The translations under genes and the position numbers were made by a program. Below are positions 1-7,387 of a stretch of 64,000 nucleotides of DNA, piece after piece. Position 1 is the stretch's first letter, and each line of letters opens with the position of its first letter. Below the pieces are notes generated by a model. That model searched no databases and was not told the origin of the DNA. It was given only the letters and a program-made list of their open reading frames with translations. Source of the DNA: Bacteroidales bacterium (GTDB lineage: Bacteria; Bacteroidota; Bacteroidia; Bacteroidales; UBA932); assembly GCA_024401745.1 (NCBI GenBank), contig JAKSKK010000006.1, positions 1 through 64,000 of the forward strand, in the 5' to 3' direction.

Positions 1-49
1 GGCTGTCACCAACCACTTTTGTCACTATCACCAACCATTTATGTCCACA
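1..49. repeat. Short direct repeats, possible insertion-sequence end
   Basis: Two related 21-22 bp units lie head to tail at 5-25 and 27-48, sharing the core TCACCAACCA followed by a T-rich stretch and GTC(C)AC. Read on the minus strand the block begins TGTGGACA at position 49, with a second related unit further in. Multiple short terminal repeats starting with TG are typical of IS21-family ends, but no transposase is visible because the window starts here. The GH172-like stop codon lies 15 bp away. This could equally be a simple intergenic repeat. Confidence 0.25.
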
Positions 50-63
50 TTACCCAAAATCAT

Positions 64-1053
64 CTACCACTCATAGTAATAGCATATTGCTCCAATCACT
101 GCATTTCCTCGCTCCATGAATATCTCATCGTTCATGCTGCTGTCGGAACTGATCTCGTTCTGCTCGCCGTTGCGTACGGTTATCTTCACCGGGTGGTTGA
201 AACAGAGCGGATTGTCCGGGAACTGCCTGTATGCGCTGAGCTGTACGCGTCCTTCCTCTCGCTTGAGGCAGGTCTGTCCGCACTTGTAGCCCAGGAACTG
301 GCCCGAATCGAAGTAATATGTGCCGAGGAAGAAATCCTCAAGGCCGCTGGAAAGGAACTCGGCGTTGCCTGTACTGGTGTCGAATGCCCTGATGCACGCT
401 TCCATGGAGCACTCGGTCTCTGAATTCAGGAACAGGTTCGCGCCCACTACCATTGAGTTCCTGTCAGTCTCCATCATGGTGAACTGGTCGCCGGAGACAA
501 CGGTCTGGTCTGCCATCCTTATGCCTTTGAAATAGACGCCGCGGGGCAGTTTCTTGCCGTCGCAGGTGATGCCTGCCCTGGTGTTGGCGCGTACTGTGGT
601 CCATATCATGTCCTTCACGCCCGGTTCCGGCTGCACGAGCTCAACCTTGCATGACTTGTAGTAGGGAATCTTGAAGTCCAGGCTTATACTGTTGTGCGCA
701 CCGAACTTCGAGAACAGGGGAGTCTCCAGGAACACGTTCTCGTATTCTTTTTCATCAACATAGTCCATGTTGAGGCAGGCGAGCTCATAGATCTTGCCGC
801 TCACGCACAGCATGCCGTCACAATAGACGTTGAGGAGGCACTGCCCGGGATGGTGCCAGTTGTCGAAGTCGCCGCAGAGGTACATGTTCTCTATCTGGCC
901 TTCGCCTTCGGCACTGAAGATCATGGCTTTGCCGTCTTCTCCGAAGGGTGTCATGGCCTTGTTGACGTGTGTGAAAGTGCGGCCGCAGTCGAAGTTGCCG
1001 CCGCATGATGTGATTGCCATCACGATCAGGGTGATGAGGGAAAGTTTTCGCAT
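64..1053 (-). CDS. GH172-like (DUF2961) lipoprotein
   Basis: About 329 residues. It starts with a lipoprotein signal (MRKLSLITLIVMAITSCGG), so it is probably anchored in the envelope. The middle and C-terminal parts resemble the DUF2961/GH172 fold. Visible elements are a first beta-sandwich with a 'YYKSCKVEL' strand (family pattern: P-F-R-K-S-A-x-I), and the signature 'SSGLEDFFLGTYYFDSG' followed by 'YRQFPDNPLCF', matching the family's G-x-E-D-Y-F...Y-R-F-x-x-x-D-P-I-x-F pattern. GH172 members act on fructofuranose and arabinofuranose linkages, but the substrate here is unknown. It is slightly shorter than usual and may lack edge strands. The ATG at 1053 is preferred over an upstream ATG because it opens the signal peptide and lies 1 bp after the ATP-grasp stop. 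It is the last gene of the OmpA-led run. Confidence 0.6.
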   Translation of the reverse strand: MRKLSLITLIVMAITSCGGNFDCGRTFTHVNKAMTPFGEDGKAMIFSAEGEGQIENMYLCGDFDNWHHPGQCLLNVYCDGMLCVSGKIYELACLNMDYVDEKEYENVFLETPLFSKFGAHNSISLDFKIPYYKSCKVELVQPEPGVKDMIWTTVRANTRAGITCDGKKLPRGVYFKGIRMADQTVVSGDQFTMMETDRNSMVVGANLFLNSETECSMEACIRAFDTSTGNAEFLSSGLEDFFLGTYYFDSGQFLGYKCGQTCLKREEGRVQLSAYRQFPDNPLCFNHPVKITVRNGEQNEISSDSSMNDEIFMERGNAVIGAICYYYEW

Positions 1054-1054
1054 A

Positions 1055-1942
1055 TTATCGTTTCTGATGGGTGTACAGTATGTATGGAATGTCAAAGCCG
1101 GCCTCCACCTGTGACTTTACGCCGCCGGTGAAGCGGGGATTGCATTCGAGGAACCAGGGGACTCCGTCAGCGTCCACGCGGAAGTCCATACCGCAGACGC
1201 CGTTGTAGTCAAGACTGTCAAGAATCCGCAGGGCCATCTGCTCGATCTCGGGGAAGGAGCACATCTCGCGCCCGGTAGAAGGGCACATCGATCCTCTGTC
1301 GGTGCCGCCTGTGGCCGGATGATGCTCCACAACCTTGTAGCAGCCGCTTTGGGTGCAGCCGGGAAATCTCACCACGTCGATGCTGTAGTCGTCTCCCTTT
1401 ATGAAATCCTCGATCAGATAGGGCTCTCCGGGGCTCTGGTGGGCAATGAGGTTCTCCAGCGACTTGCGGTTCCACGGGAGGTGTACTCCCTGGCCTCCGA
1501 AAGAGACGTCGCGCTTGAAGATGACCTGCCTGTCGCCGGCTTCCTCCGGCGAAGAATAGATATTCGGCTGCCTAATACCCAGGCTGGCCGCCAGTGCGCT
1601 GCAGGAGACCTTGCCGTCCAGCTGACGGACTTTTTCAAGCTTCTCGACGGCGAACACTATGCCGTCCCAGATTCCTGGGAAGTTGCGTGGGCTTTCGCCT
1701 GCAGCCGCTTCCTCGGCTATCTTGGCCAGGGTGACGGGGTTGCCTATGGGCATGATCATGCCGGGCCTGCATGCCGCCACGGTCTTCATCAGAAGGCGCC
1801 GGTAGCCGAATTCGTCGCGCTGCACGTTCTGCGGGAAATCCATGATCCTGACATCCAGGCCATGTGCGGCAAGGGTGTCGCGCACATCAGGCCCGATGTT
1901 TCCCATCGTCCCGGCAAGCAGTATGTCACAATGCTCCGGCAA
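1055..1942 (-). CDS. ATP-grasp family protein (carbamoyl-phosphate-synthase-like)
   Basis: About 295 residues, cytoplasmic, no signal peptide. An N-terminal Rossmann-like segment ('DILLAGTMGNIG') precedes an ATP-grasp core. 'RQVIFKRDVSFGGQGV' supplies the nucleotide-binding Lys and glycine loop, 'PYLIEDFIKGDDYSIDVV' the hinge, and 'CGMDFRVDADGVPWFLECNPR' the Mg/ATP-binding E-x-N-x-R motif. Such enzymes ligate an acyl-phosphate to an amine or thiol; the substrate cannot be told. The start is TTG at 1942, the only start-like codon between the in-frame stop just upstream and the Rossmann segment. It lies 2 bp after the stop of the Ntn hydrolase gene, so translation is probably coupled. An amide-forming enzyme next to an amide-cleaving one is suggestive of a shared peptide- or acyl-amide pathway. 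Confidence 0.8.
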   Translation of the reverse strand: MPEHCDILLAGTMGNIGPDVRDTLAAHGLDVRIMDFPQNVQRDEFGYRRLLMKTVAACRPGMIMPIGNPVTLAKIAEEAAAGESPRNFPGIWDGIVFAVEKLEKVRQLDGKVSCSALAASLGIRQPNIYSSPEEAGDRQVIFKRDVSFGGQGVHLPWNRKSLENLIAHQSPGEPYLIEDFIKGDDYSIDVVRFPGCTQSGCYKVVEHHPATGGTDRGSMCPSTGREMCSFPEIEQMALRILDSLDYNGVCGMDFRVDADGVPWFLECNPRFTGGVKSQVEAGFDIPYILYTHQKR

Positions 1943-1944
1943 GA

Positions 1945-3081
1945 CTATTCAAGGCTGAATCTGACGGTGCTGTCGTAGTCGTTCCAGCTGCGGAGCCACA
2001 GAGTGAGGGCCGACTGGTCGTAGACGTTGCTGAACTGAGTGTCCTCCACCATGCCGTTGTCCCACACGAGGTCCTTCCAGTGAACGAGGGCGAGGCATTC
2101 CTGTGCCTGCTCCGGCGTCAGGACTCCGTCATGTCCGGCAAGATAGCTGCCGGCTGTCTCATAGCGCCACCAGCTCCTGCTGTGCGGGTTGCCTACGACT
2201 TCATTGGGCTCCTCAGTATAGTACTTGGGGCTGAGAAGGTGATTCGTCACGTGCATGTAGTCCTGATTCTCAGGCTTTTCGACTATCATAGTCCTCCACC
2301 CGTCGAAGAGGTCGAACTCAACCACTGCGCATGCGCCGGAAGCATCTGCGATCATGTAGTGGTAGCCGCTTCCGGCCTTGACGTCGTGCCTGATGTCGAA
2401 GGACTTGACAAGCTCCAGAGCCTCTTCAAGAGTGGCGCAGCGGTCGAGGATGAGCCTCATTATGATGGTCGTGCCCACGACGGGCTTGCCTGTGTTCTGC
2501 TGTGAGGGCTGCTTGGGAAGGGCCATGATCGACACGCAGAGGCCCTTTTCGTTCATGCCGTCGACTGGAGCGTATATTGCTGCAAGGGCAGAGAGCTTTG
2601 CCACGAACGAATCAGGAAGTTTCTCAAGACCGTAGCCGAGGTGAGACAGGTCGGTGAGGGCTATGGACGCGTATGCATCCTTGGGCCTTGAGACCGTTAC
2701 GAGAGAGGGGTTCTTGAAGAAGTCATAGTTCCTTCCGAAGAGGAACCCGCCGCCTTCTGCATTCCTGGCCTGGAAACTGGTGCATGCGAAGCCGGTGGTG
2801 TCTTCGGCTGCCGGCTTTGAGAGCGAGATGGGCAGTCCCTTGACTATCTTGGAAACCACATAGTCCAGAAGCTTGGCATTCTCGTCTATGCCCTGGGCTA
2901 TCACGTCATCAAGGTCATAATGGGCCTTGTATTCCATCTTGTACAGGTATCTGTTGTCGCCAACCTGCTCGATGCTGCGTATGGCCCTGATTTCAGGAGC
3001 CCATATTATGAGGACTGCCACAAGGGCGATCACGATGACGGATACGATGGCAAGGACTGCCTTTTTCAAGAATTTTCCCAT
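1945..3081 (-). CDS. Linear amide C-N hydrolase (Ntn, choloylglycine hydrolase/C59-like), membrane-anchored
   Basis: About 378 residues. Residues 6-28 form one hydrophobic helix without a clear cleavage site, so the protein is probably held on the periplasmic side of the inner membrane. The nucleophile candidate is Cys100 in 'TGFACTSF', followed by 'GGGFLFGRNYDF', the typical Asn-rich strand of penicillin V acylases, bile-salt hydrolases and acyltransferases of the Ntn fold. 'MNEKGLCVSIM' and 'EDTQFSNVYD' match later conserved blocks of the family. In most members the Cys becomes N-terminal after processing; here about 99 residues precede it, so processing or an unusual mature form would be needed. 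The substrate (bile salt, N-acyl amino acid or peptide amide) is unknown. It lies between the PriA-like and ATP-grasp genes, with gaps of 12 and 2 bp. Confidence 0.75.
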   Translation of the reverse strand: MGKFLKKAVLAIVSVIVIALVAVLIIWAPEIRAIRSIEQVGDNRYLYKMEYKAHYDLDDVIAQGIDENAKLLDYVVSKIVKGLPISLSKPAAEDTTGFACTSFQARNAEGGGFLFGRNYDFFKNPSLVTVSRPKDAYASIALTDLSHLGYGLEKLPDSFVAKLSALAAIYAPVDGMNEKGLCVSIMALPKQPSQQNTGKPVVGTTIIMRLILDRCATLEEALELVKSFDIRHDVKAGSGYHYMIADASGACAVVEFDLFDGWRTMIVEKPENQDYMHVTNHLLSPKYYTEEPNEVVGNPHSRSWWRYETAGSYLAGHDGVLTPEQAQECLALVHWKDLVWDNGMVEDTQFSNVYDQSALTLWLRSWNDYDSTVRFSLE

Positions 3082-3093
3082 GGTATGGTGATT

Positions 3094-4881
3094 TTAAGCG
3101 GGGTCGACGTCTATTATGATGTGACCGATGTATTTTTCTTTTGACTCAAGGCCTGCCACCGCAGCTGCGATGGCGGACTTGCTGCCTTGCAGCTTTGTGC
3201 CGCGGGGCAGATTCCACCTTATTCTGTCGGGCATTACGATGGGTGCCGGGCAGGCGCCCGAGAGAATCCGTAGCATGTGCTGCTTCCTGACCTCGTCGTT
3301 GTCCTGCAGAATGACCTCGACAGCCCTTGAGTAGGGCGGGAGGCTGAAGTCTTTGCGCTCCTTGAGCAGTTCCTGCATGCTTCTGGTGCCGCGGAACCGG
3401 TCTGAGACGGCCGTCTGGATGACGACCTCGGCGCTGAAGTTCTGCAGCATTGCGACCAGCTGGAGGGCCTTCTCGTCTGAACGGAAATCGTCCTTGCTGA
3501 GGAATGCGTCTGCCTGCAGGACGGCAAGCAGCTCTATGTCGGAAGGTGCGCTGCGCTTCAGCTCGGGCAGGCTCATGACCTTGACTTTCCCGCTCCCGAA
3601 CAGCTCGTTGCATTGGGCCTGGATTTCCTCAGCATTCTCCCAGCCTCTTATGAACACAGCCGTGCCTTTGCTGCGGTTCACCCTGCCTATCAGCTTGCGC
3701 GACAGGGCACCGACCATTCCCCGTTTCCTGCGCTCGGCAGGGATGTCGATTATCTCCAGAGGCAGATCCTCGTCAACGTCGTAGAAGGCTTCAGGCGCCA
3801 CGGTCATGGTATCGAGCGTCCGACGCGTGAACTTTCCGCCGATTACGTTGAGCTCGGTTTCAAGCGAAGGGGAGGCGCTTCCAAGCACGACCTGTGCGGA
3901 GTGTATGCTGCCGAGTGCCAGTGCGCAGTCGCGCCCGTTGTAGCGCGGCGCGGGCTCCGTCTGCTTGTAGGATGAGTCCTGCTCCTCGTCGATTATTATC
4001 AGCTGCAGATTGCTGAACGGCAGGAAGATGCAGCTTCTGTTGCCGAGAACGGCGGTAGGGAAGCCGGAACGCAGGGTGTCGGCAACCTTGCGGCGCTGCG
4101 CGGCCGTGCAGTCGGAGTTGCATGGCATTACGAGTATGCTGCCGTCAAGCTTGCCTGCGAGGGCGCTGCACAGTGCCTTCTCGGGTGTCAGGACCAGCAC
4201 CTGCCCGCCGCGCCCGAGTGCCTCTCTGATTATCTGCGAGTATTCGGCAGCCCTGGACTGCATGTTTCCTTGAAGCAGCATGGGCTTGCCGGGAACGGGC
4301 TTGGGCGCTTTTTCGATTATGGGGGCATCCTCTGATTCGTCCTGTGCAAGAAAGGCTTCCACGGCTTTCTTCGCCGCATCCAGCTCAAGCACTGTCTTCT
4401 CTCTGGCCGCTTCGAGCTCGGCCCTGACCTTGGTGCCTTCCTTCTTTTCAATGATTGCCGCCTCCTTAGCCTTGAGCCTGATCTCGAGCCTGCTGACTCG
4501 CGCCTGCATGACCTCGAGCTTTCTGAGTCGGCTGGCTTCCTTCCTCGCTTCGGTGGCCGCCACGACTTCCTCCGAATGGAGCTTCATCGACGGGTATGCC
4601 GCCTTGTACACTTCTCCTATGGTGCAGAGATAGTAGCCGGCAATGAATTCCCATAGTCTGAGTTCAGCCTCGCTGATGACCGGCAGCCTCTCCTCTACAG
4701 AGATGATGCTGAGTATCTTCGCGGGGGCAAGGTCAGGCTGCACATCGGTGCGGCTGACCACGCCCACATATTCCTTGCGGGCGAATATGACGCGGACGCG
4801 CTGTCCACGAAAGATTTGGGCGTCGGCCTTGTAGGTCGGCGCCCAATTTAACTTGAGAGGTAGTATTACCTGTAGATACAC
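3094..4881 (-). CDS. priA: PriA-like protein lacking helicase motifs and zinc-binding cysteines
   Basis: 595 residues; bacterial PriA is usually about 730-830. The N-terminal DNA-binding domain (1-100, 'VILPLKLNW', 'GQRVRVIFARKEYVGVV') is clear. The usual winged-helix part is replaced by a charged coiled coil (about 108-180). The helicase region is recognisable but broken. The Walker A position (about 204-211) reads GNMQSRAA with no Lys-Thr. The DEEH box is DEEQ (298-301), followed by the normal DSSYKQ, and GSATPS is GSASPS. The zinc-binding Cys cluster and the G-T-Q-M...K-G-L-D-F motif are missing. The C-terminal 'LPPYSRAVEVIL' domain remains. ATP hydrolysis is unlikely, but the long clean frame argues for selection, perhaps as a replication-restart scaffold. 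The GTG start overlaps the OmpA stop by one base (TAGTG). Confidence 0.8.
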   Translation of the reverse strand: MYLQVILPLKLNWAPTYKADAQIFRGQRVRVIFARKEYVGVVSRTDVQPDLAPAKILSIISVEERLPVISEAELRLWEFIAGYYLCTIGEVYKAAYPSMKLHSEEVVAATEARKEASRLRKLEVMQARVSRLEIRLKAKEAAIIEKKEGTKVRAELEAAREKTVLELDAAKKAVEAFLAQDESEDAPIIEKAPKPVPGKPMLLQGNMQSRAAEYSQIIREALGRGGQVLVLTPEKALCSALAGKLDGSILVMPCNSDCTAAQRRKVADTLRSGFPTAVLGNRSCIFLPFSNLQLIIIDEEQDSSYKQTEPAPRYNGRDCALALGSIHSAQVVLGSASPSLETELNVIGGKFTRRTLDTMTVAPEAFYDVDEDLPLEIIDIPAERRKRGMVGALSRKLIGRVNRSKGTAVFIRGWENAEEIQAQCNELFGSGKVKVMSLPELKRSAPSDIELLAVLQADAFLSKDDFRSDEKALQLVAMLQNFSAEVVIQTAVSDRFRGTRSMQELLKERKDFSLPPYSRAVEVILQDNDEVRKQHMLRILSGACPAPIVMPDRIRWNLPRGTKLQGSKSAIAAAVAGLESKEKYIGHIIIDVDPA

Positions 4882-5564
4882 TATTTGAGTGTGCCTTCCT
4901 CAGCAGCCTTTACCATGTCGGCGTTAGCGCTGATGTAAACCTCTACGCGGCGGTTCTGTGCACGGCCCTCTGCTGTGTCGTTGGAAGCAACAGGCTCGTT
5001 GAATGACTTGCCCTCTGATACGATGCGGGCCTTGTCGATGCCGTTTGCTGTGAGCTGAGCGGTAACTGCGTCAGCGCGCTGCTTTGAGATTCTCTCGTTA
5101 ACCTCTGCGGTACCGGTGTTGTCGGTGTGTCCGTAGACGGTGATCTGGGTGTCGGGGAGATCCTGCATCTGCTGAGCGAAGGTCTTGAGCTGGGTCTTCG
5201 CATCTGCGCTGAGGGTTGACTTGTTGGTGTCGAAGAGGATACCGTTGTCGAAGGTGACCTTTACTGCGGTAAGGCCGTTGACGTCAGTTACAGTCTCGAC
5301 ATTGGCGTCGAGAGCCTCCTCGAGTTCCTTGGCCTTGCGGTCCATTACGTCACCGATGACTGCGCCTGTGCCGGCACCTACTGCTGTTCCGATAGCTGCA
5401 CCGATAGCTGCGCCCTTCTGGCCGCCGATGAGTGCACCTACGCCTGCACCGAGTGCAGCGCCTGCGCCTGTTCCGATGAGGGAACCCTTGCCGAGGTTGG
5501 ACATATTACCGCAGCTTGTGAAGATCATCAGGCCGCAAAGAGCGAATGTTAAAAATCTTTTCAT
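4881..5564 (-). CDS. OmpA-family lipoprotein with glycine zipper
   Basis: 227 residues. A lipoprotein signal (MKRFLTFALCGLMIFTSCG) is followed by a Gly/Ala-rich zipper (about 25-72, repeated GAGxGAxxG patterns) that would insert in or pack against a membrane. A C-terminal OmpA domain (about 100-215) binds peptidoglycan: 'ILFDTNKSTL', 'VYGHTDNTG', 'RADAV' and 'GRAQNRRVEV' carry the conserved Asp and Arg ligands. This is the YiaD/Pal-like architecture that tethers the outer membrane to the cell wall. It is the first gene of a five-gene minus-strand run, with a TAnnTTTG box 24-32 bp upstream of its start. Its stop overlaps the GTG of the PriA-like gene. Confidence 0.92.
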   Translation of the reverse strand: MKRFLTFALCGLMIFTSCGNMSNLGKGSLIGTGAGAALGAGVGALIGGQKGAAIGAAIGTAVGAGTGAVIGDVMDRKAKELEEALDANVETVTDVNGLTAVKVTFDNGILFDTNKSTLSADAKTQLKTFAQQMQDLPDTQITVYGHTDNTGTAEVNERISKQRADAVTAQLTANGIDKARIVSEGKSFNEPVASNDTAEGRAQNRRVEVYISANADMVKAAEEGTLK

Positions 5565-5588
5565 ACGATTAATTGATTATTTGTTACG

Positions 5589-5596
5589 CAAATGTA
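5589..5596 (-). promoter_or_regulatory. Candidate -7 promoter box for the OmpA operon
   Basis: TACATTTG on the minus strand matches the Bacteroidota -7 consensus TAnnTTTG. It ends 24 bp before the OmpA start codon. No clear TTTG -33 element lies at the usual 19 bp spacing. Confidence 0.45.
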
Positions 5597-5618
5597 AAAA
5601 AAATTAGTTAAAGATGAG

Positions 5619-5626
5619 TATTTTTG
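5619..5626 (+). promoter_or_regulatory. Candidate -7 promoter box for the C_GCAxxG/CE15/GH36 operon
   Basis: TATTTTTG matches TAnnTTTG and ends 17 bp before the ATG at 5644. If it is the promoter, the alternative upstream ATG at 5614 would not be transcribed, which favours the later start. No -33 element is evident. Confidence 0.4.
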
Positions 5627-5643
5627 AAAAAAGGTTTTTCAAC

Positions 5644-6117
5644 ATGGTTTCAACACTTGAGGACCGCATTCAGACGGCGGTCGATTACTTCATGCAGGGC
5701 TACGGTTGCGCACAGAGCGTCGCGGCCGCGTTCGCTGACCTGTACGGGTTCACCGAGCAGCAGGCGCTCAAGGTGGGTGCCGGTTTCGGAGGAGGCGTAG
5801 GCAGGATGAGGATGATGTGCGGCGCCGTCAGCGGAATGGTGATCCTGGCCGGCATGGATTCCGGACAGACTGATGGCTCCAATCGCCAGGGCAAGGCCGA
5901 CTGCTATAAGCTCACTCAGGATCTCGTGGAGGCCTTCAGGGCTGAGAACGGGTCGGTGATATGTGCCGAGCTGCTCGGTCTGAAGGGCCCTGTTCCCCCC
6001 GGGCATTTCATGCCGGCAGAACGTAACGCAGAGTATTACAAAGCGCGCCCCTGCGTTGCAAAGGTCGAAAGCGCCGCAAGAATCTTCGCAAACTATCTAG
6101 AGAATAAAGATGAATAA
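5644..6117 (+). CDS. C_GCAxxG_C_C family redox protein
   Basis: 157 residues from the ATG at 5644; an ATG at 5614 would add ten residues. The later start is chosen because family members begin just before the first helix and because a -7 box overlaps the longer start. The family's cysteine pattern is complete: 'GYGCAQS' (Cys22), 'RMMCGAVSG', 'DCYKL', 'ICAELLG' and 'PCVAKVE'. 'FGGGVGRM' is also typical. These small all-alpha proteins probably bind a metal or act in thiol redox chemistry; no reaction is established. The gene overlaps the CE15 gene by 8 bp and so heads a three-gene operon with two carbohydrate-active enzymes, an association with no obvious explanation. Confidence 0.88.
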   Translation: MVSTLEDRIQTAVDYFMQGYGCAQSVAAAFADLYGFTEQQALKVGAGFGGGVGRMRMMCGAVSGMVILAGMDSGQTDGSNRQGKADCYKLTQDLVEAFRAENGSVICAELLGLKGPVPPGHFMPAERNAEYYKARPCVAKVESAARIFANYLENKDE

Positions 6118-7387
6118 GCTATCCCTTGTGCTTGCAGCCGTCCTGGCTGCAGCGTGCACCACGCAGGTGCCTCCCATGCATTATGATTCCGAGAACACCG
6201 CAGCCGTGTACCCGGCTCCGGAGATGCCCGCATTCGAACAGCTTCCGGAAATCCAGACCCTGCCTGATCCCTTCACATTCGCCGACGGGCGCAAGCTGAA
6301 ACGATTCAGCCAGTGGGAGAGCCGCCGTGCCGAGATCATGGCGCAGATACAGCATTATGAGATAGGCGTGAAGCCCAACACGCCCAAGGATTGCGTGACT
6401 GCCGAACTCCGCCATGGAAATCCCGAACCTCCCGTATGGAACATGCCTCCCGGAGTGCCTGTACCTGACATCCCTCTGGCAAAGGATACCATGGTCGTGA
6501 AGGTTTCAGTGAATGGAGAGGAACTCCTCATCCACTGCCCCATAATATACCCTGAGGGTGACGGGCCCTTCCCCGCAATCATAGGCATAGGATTCTGGGC
6601 TGGCGCCGGGAGCCTTCCCAGCAAGATATTCACCGACAGGAACATAGCGATGATAGGATTCCCGTTCTCAGAGGTGATGGCACACCACCAGACCAGGGGA
6701 GAGGAACCCATCAACAGGCTGTATCCCGAGCTTCAGGAAATGGGAGCGTATGCTGCCTGGCCCTGGGGCGTGAGCCGCGTGATCGACGCCCTTGAAATCC
6801 TCGGAGACGAGTCCAGGATAGACCTTTCACACCTCGCAATTTCCGGATGCTCCTTCGCAGGAAAGATGGCCCTGTTCGCAGGTGCCTTCGACGAGCGTAT
6901 CGCTCTCACAATAGCACAGGAGCCCGGTGGCGGCGGTGCAGCGGCATGGCGTGTATCAGAGACGCTCGGCGAGGTCGAGACCGTTGGCCGCACCGACTAC
7001 ACCTGGTTCAAGGAAAGCATGCGCCAATTCTCCGAGGAGAACGTCGCCAGACTTCCCATAGACCATCATGAGCTCTGCGCCCTGGTTGCTCCGCGCGCGC
7101 TGCTGGTGTTCGGCAATCCCGACTATCCCTGGCTCGCTGACGAAGCAGGATATGTTTCCTGCTACGCTGCGCACAAGGTCTGGGAGCGTTTCGGCGTTCC
7201 CGAGAGGATGGGCTGGTCTTTCCAGGACGGCCACGGCCATTGCCAGCTCCCCGAGAGCCAGTGGCCCGAGCTCGAGGCGTTCGTAGACCGCTTCATGCTT
7301 GAGAAGGAGGCCTGCACCGACGTGCAGAAGGCCCCGATGTTCGAGAACGTAGAACCTGAAAAGTGGATTGAGTGGGGGATAAAATGA
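6110..7387 (+). CDS. CE15-family glucuronoyl esterase-like lipoprotein
   Basis: 425 residues. The lipoprotein signal has Cys at residue 16 (MNKLSLVLAAVLAAAC). The alpha/beta-hydrolase core carries the CE15 nucleophile elbow 'GCSFAGKMALFAGAFDERI' (Ser248), then 'IAQEPGGGGAAAWR', and the late His in 'DGHGHCQLPESQ' (about His377), both characteristic of CE15. The family cleaves ester bonds between 4-O-methyl-glucuronic acid and lignin alcohols or related glucuronate esters. Gut Bacteroidota carry many such genes, and the true substrate here is open. It overlaps the preceding gene by 8 bp and the GH36 gene by 4 bp (ATGA), so the three are almost certainly co-translated. Confidence 0.88.
   Translation: MNKLSLVLAAVLAAACTTQVPPMHYDSENTAAVYPAPEMPAFEQLPEIQTLPDPFTFADGRKLKRFSQWESRRAEIMAQIQHYEIGVKPNTPKDCVTAELRHGNPEPPVWNMPPGVPVPDIPLAKDTMVVKVSVNGEELLIHCPIIYPEGDGPFPAIIGIGFWAGAGSLPSKIFTDRNIAMIGFPFSEVMAHHQTRGEEPINRLYPELQEMGAYAAWPWGVSRVIDALEILGDESRIDLSHLAISGCSFAGKMALFAGAFDERIALTIAQEPGGGGAAAWRVSETLGEVETVGRTDYTWFKESMRQFSEENVARLPIDHHELCALVAPRALLVFGNPDYPWLADEAGYVSCYAAHKVWERFGVPERMGWSFQDGHGHCQLPESQWPELEAFVDRFMLEKEACTDVQKAPMFENVEPEKWIEWGIK

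Noticed and set aside
818..1006. Short minus-strand open frame inside the GH172-like gene
   Set aside because: It lies in another frame of a well-supported gene, has arginine-rich low-complexity translation and no start signal.
5614..5643. Longer start for the C_GCAxxG_C_C gene at 5614
   Set aside because: The extra residues are not family-like, and a TAnnTTTG box at 5619-5626 lies inside the extension.
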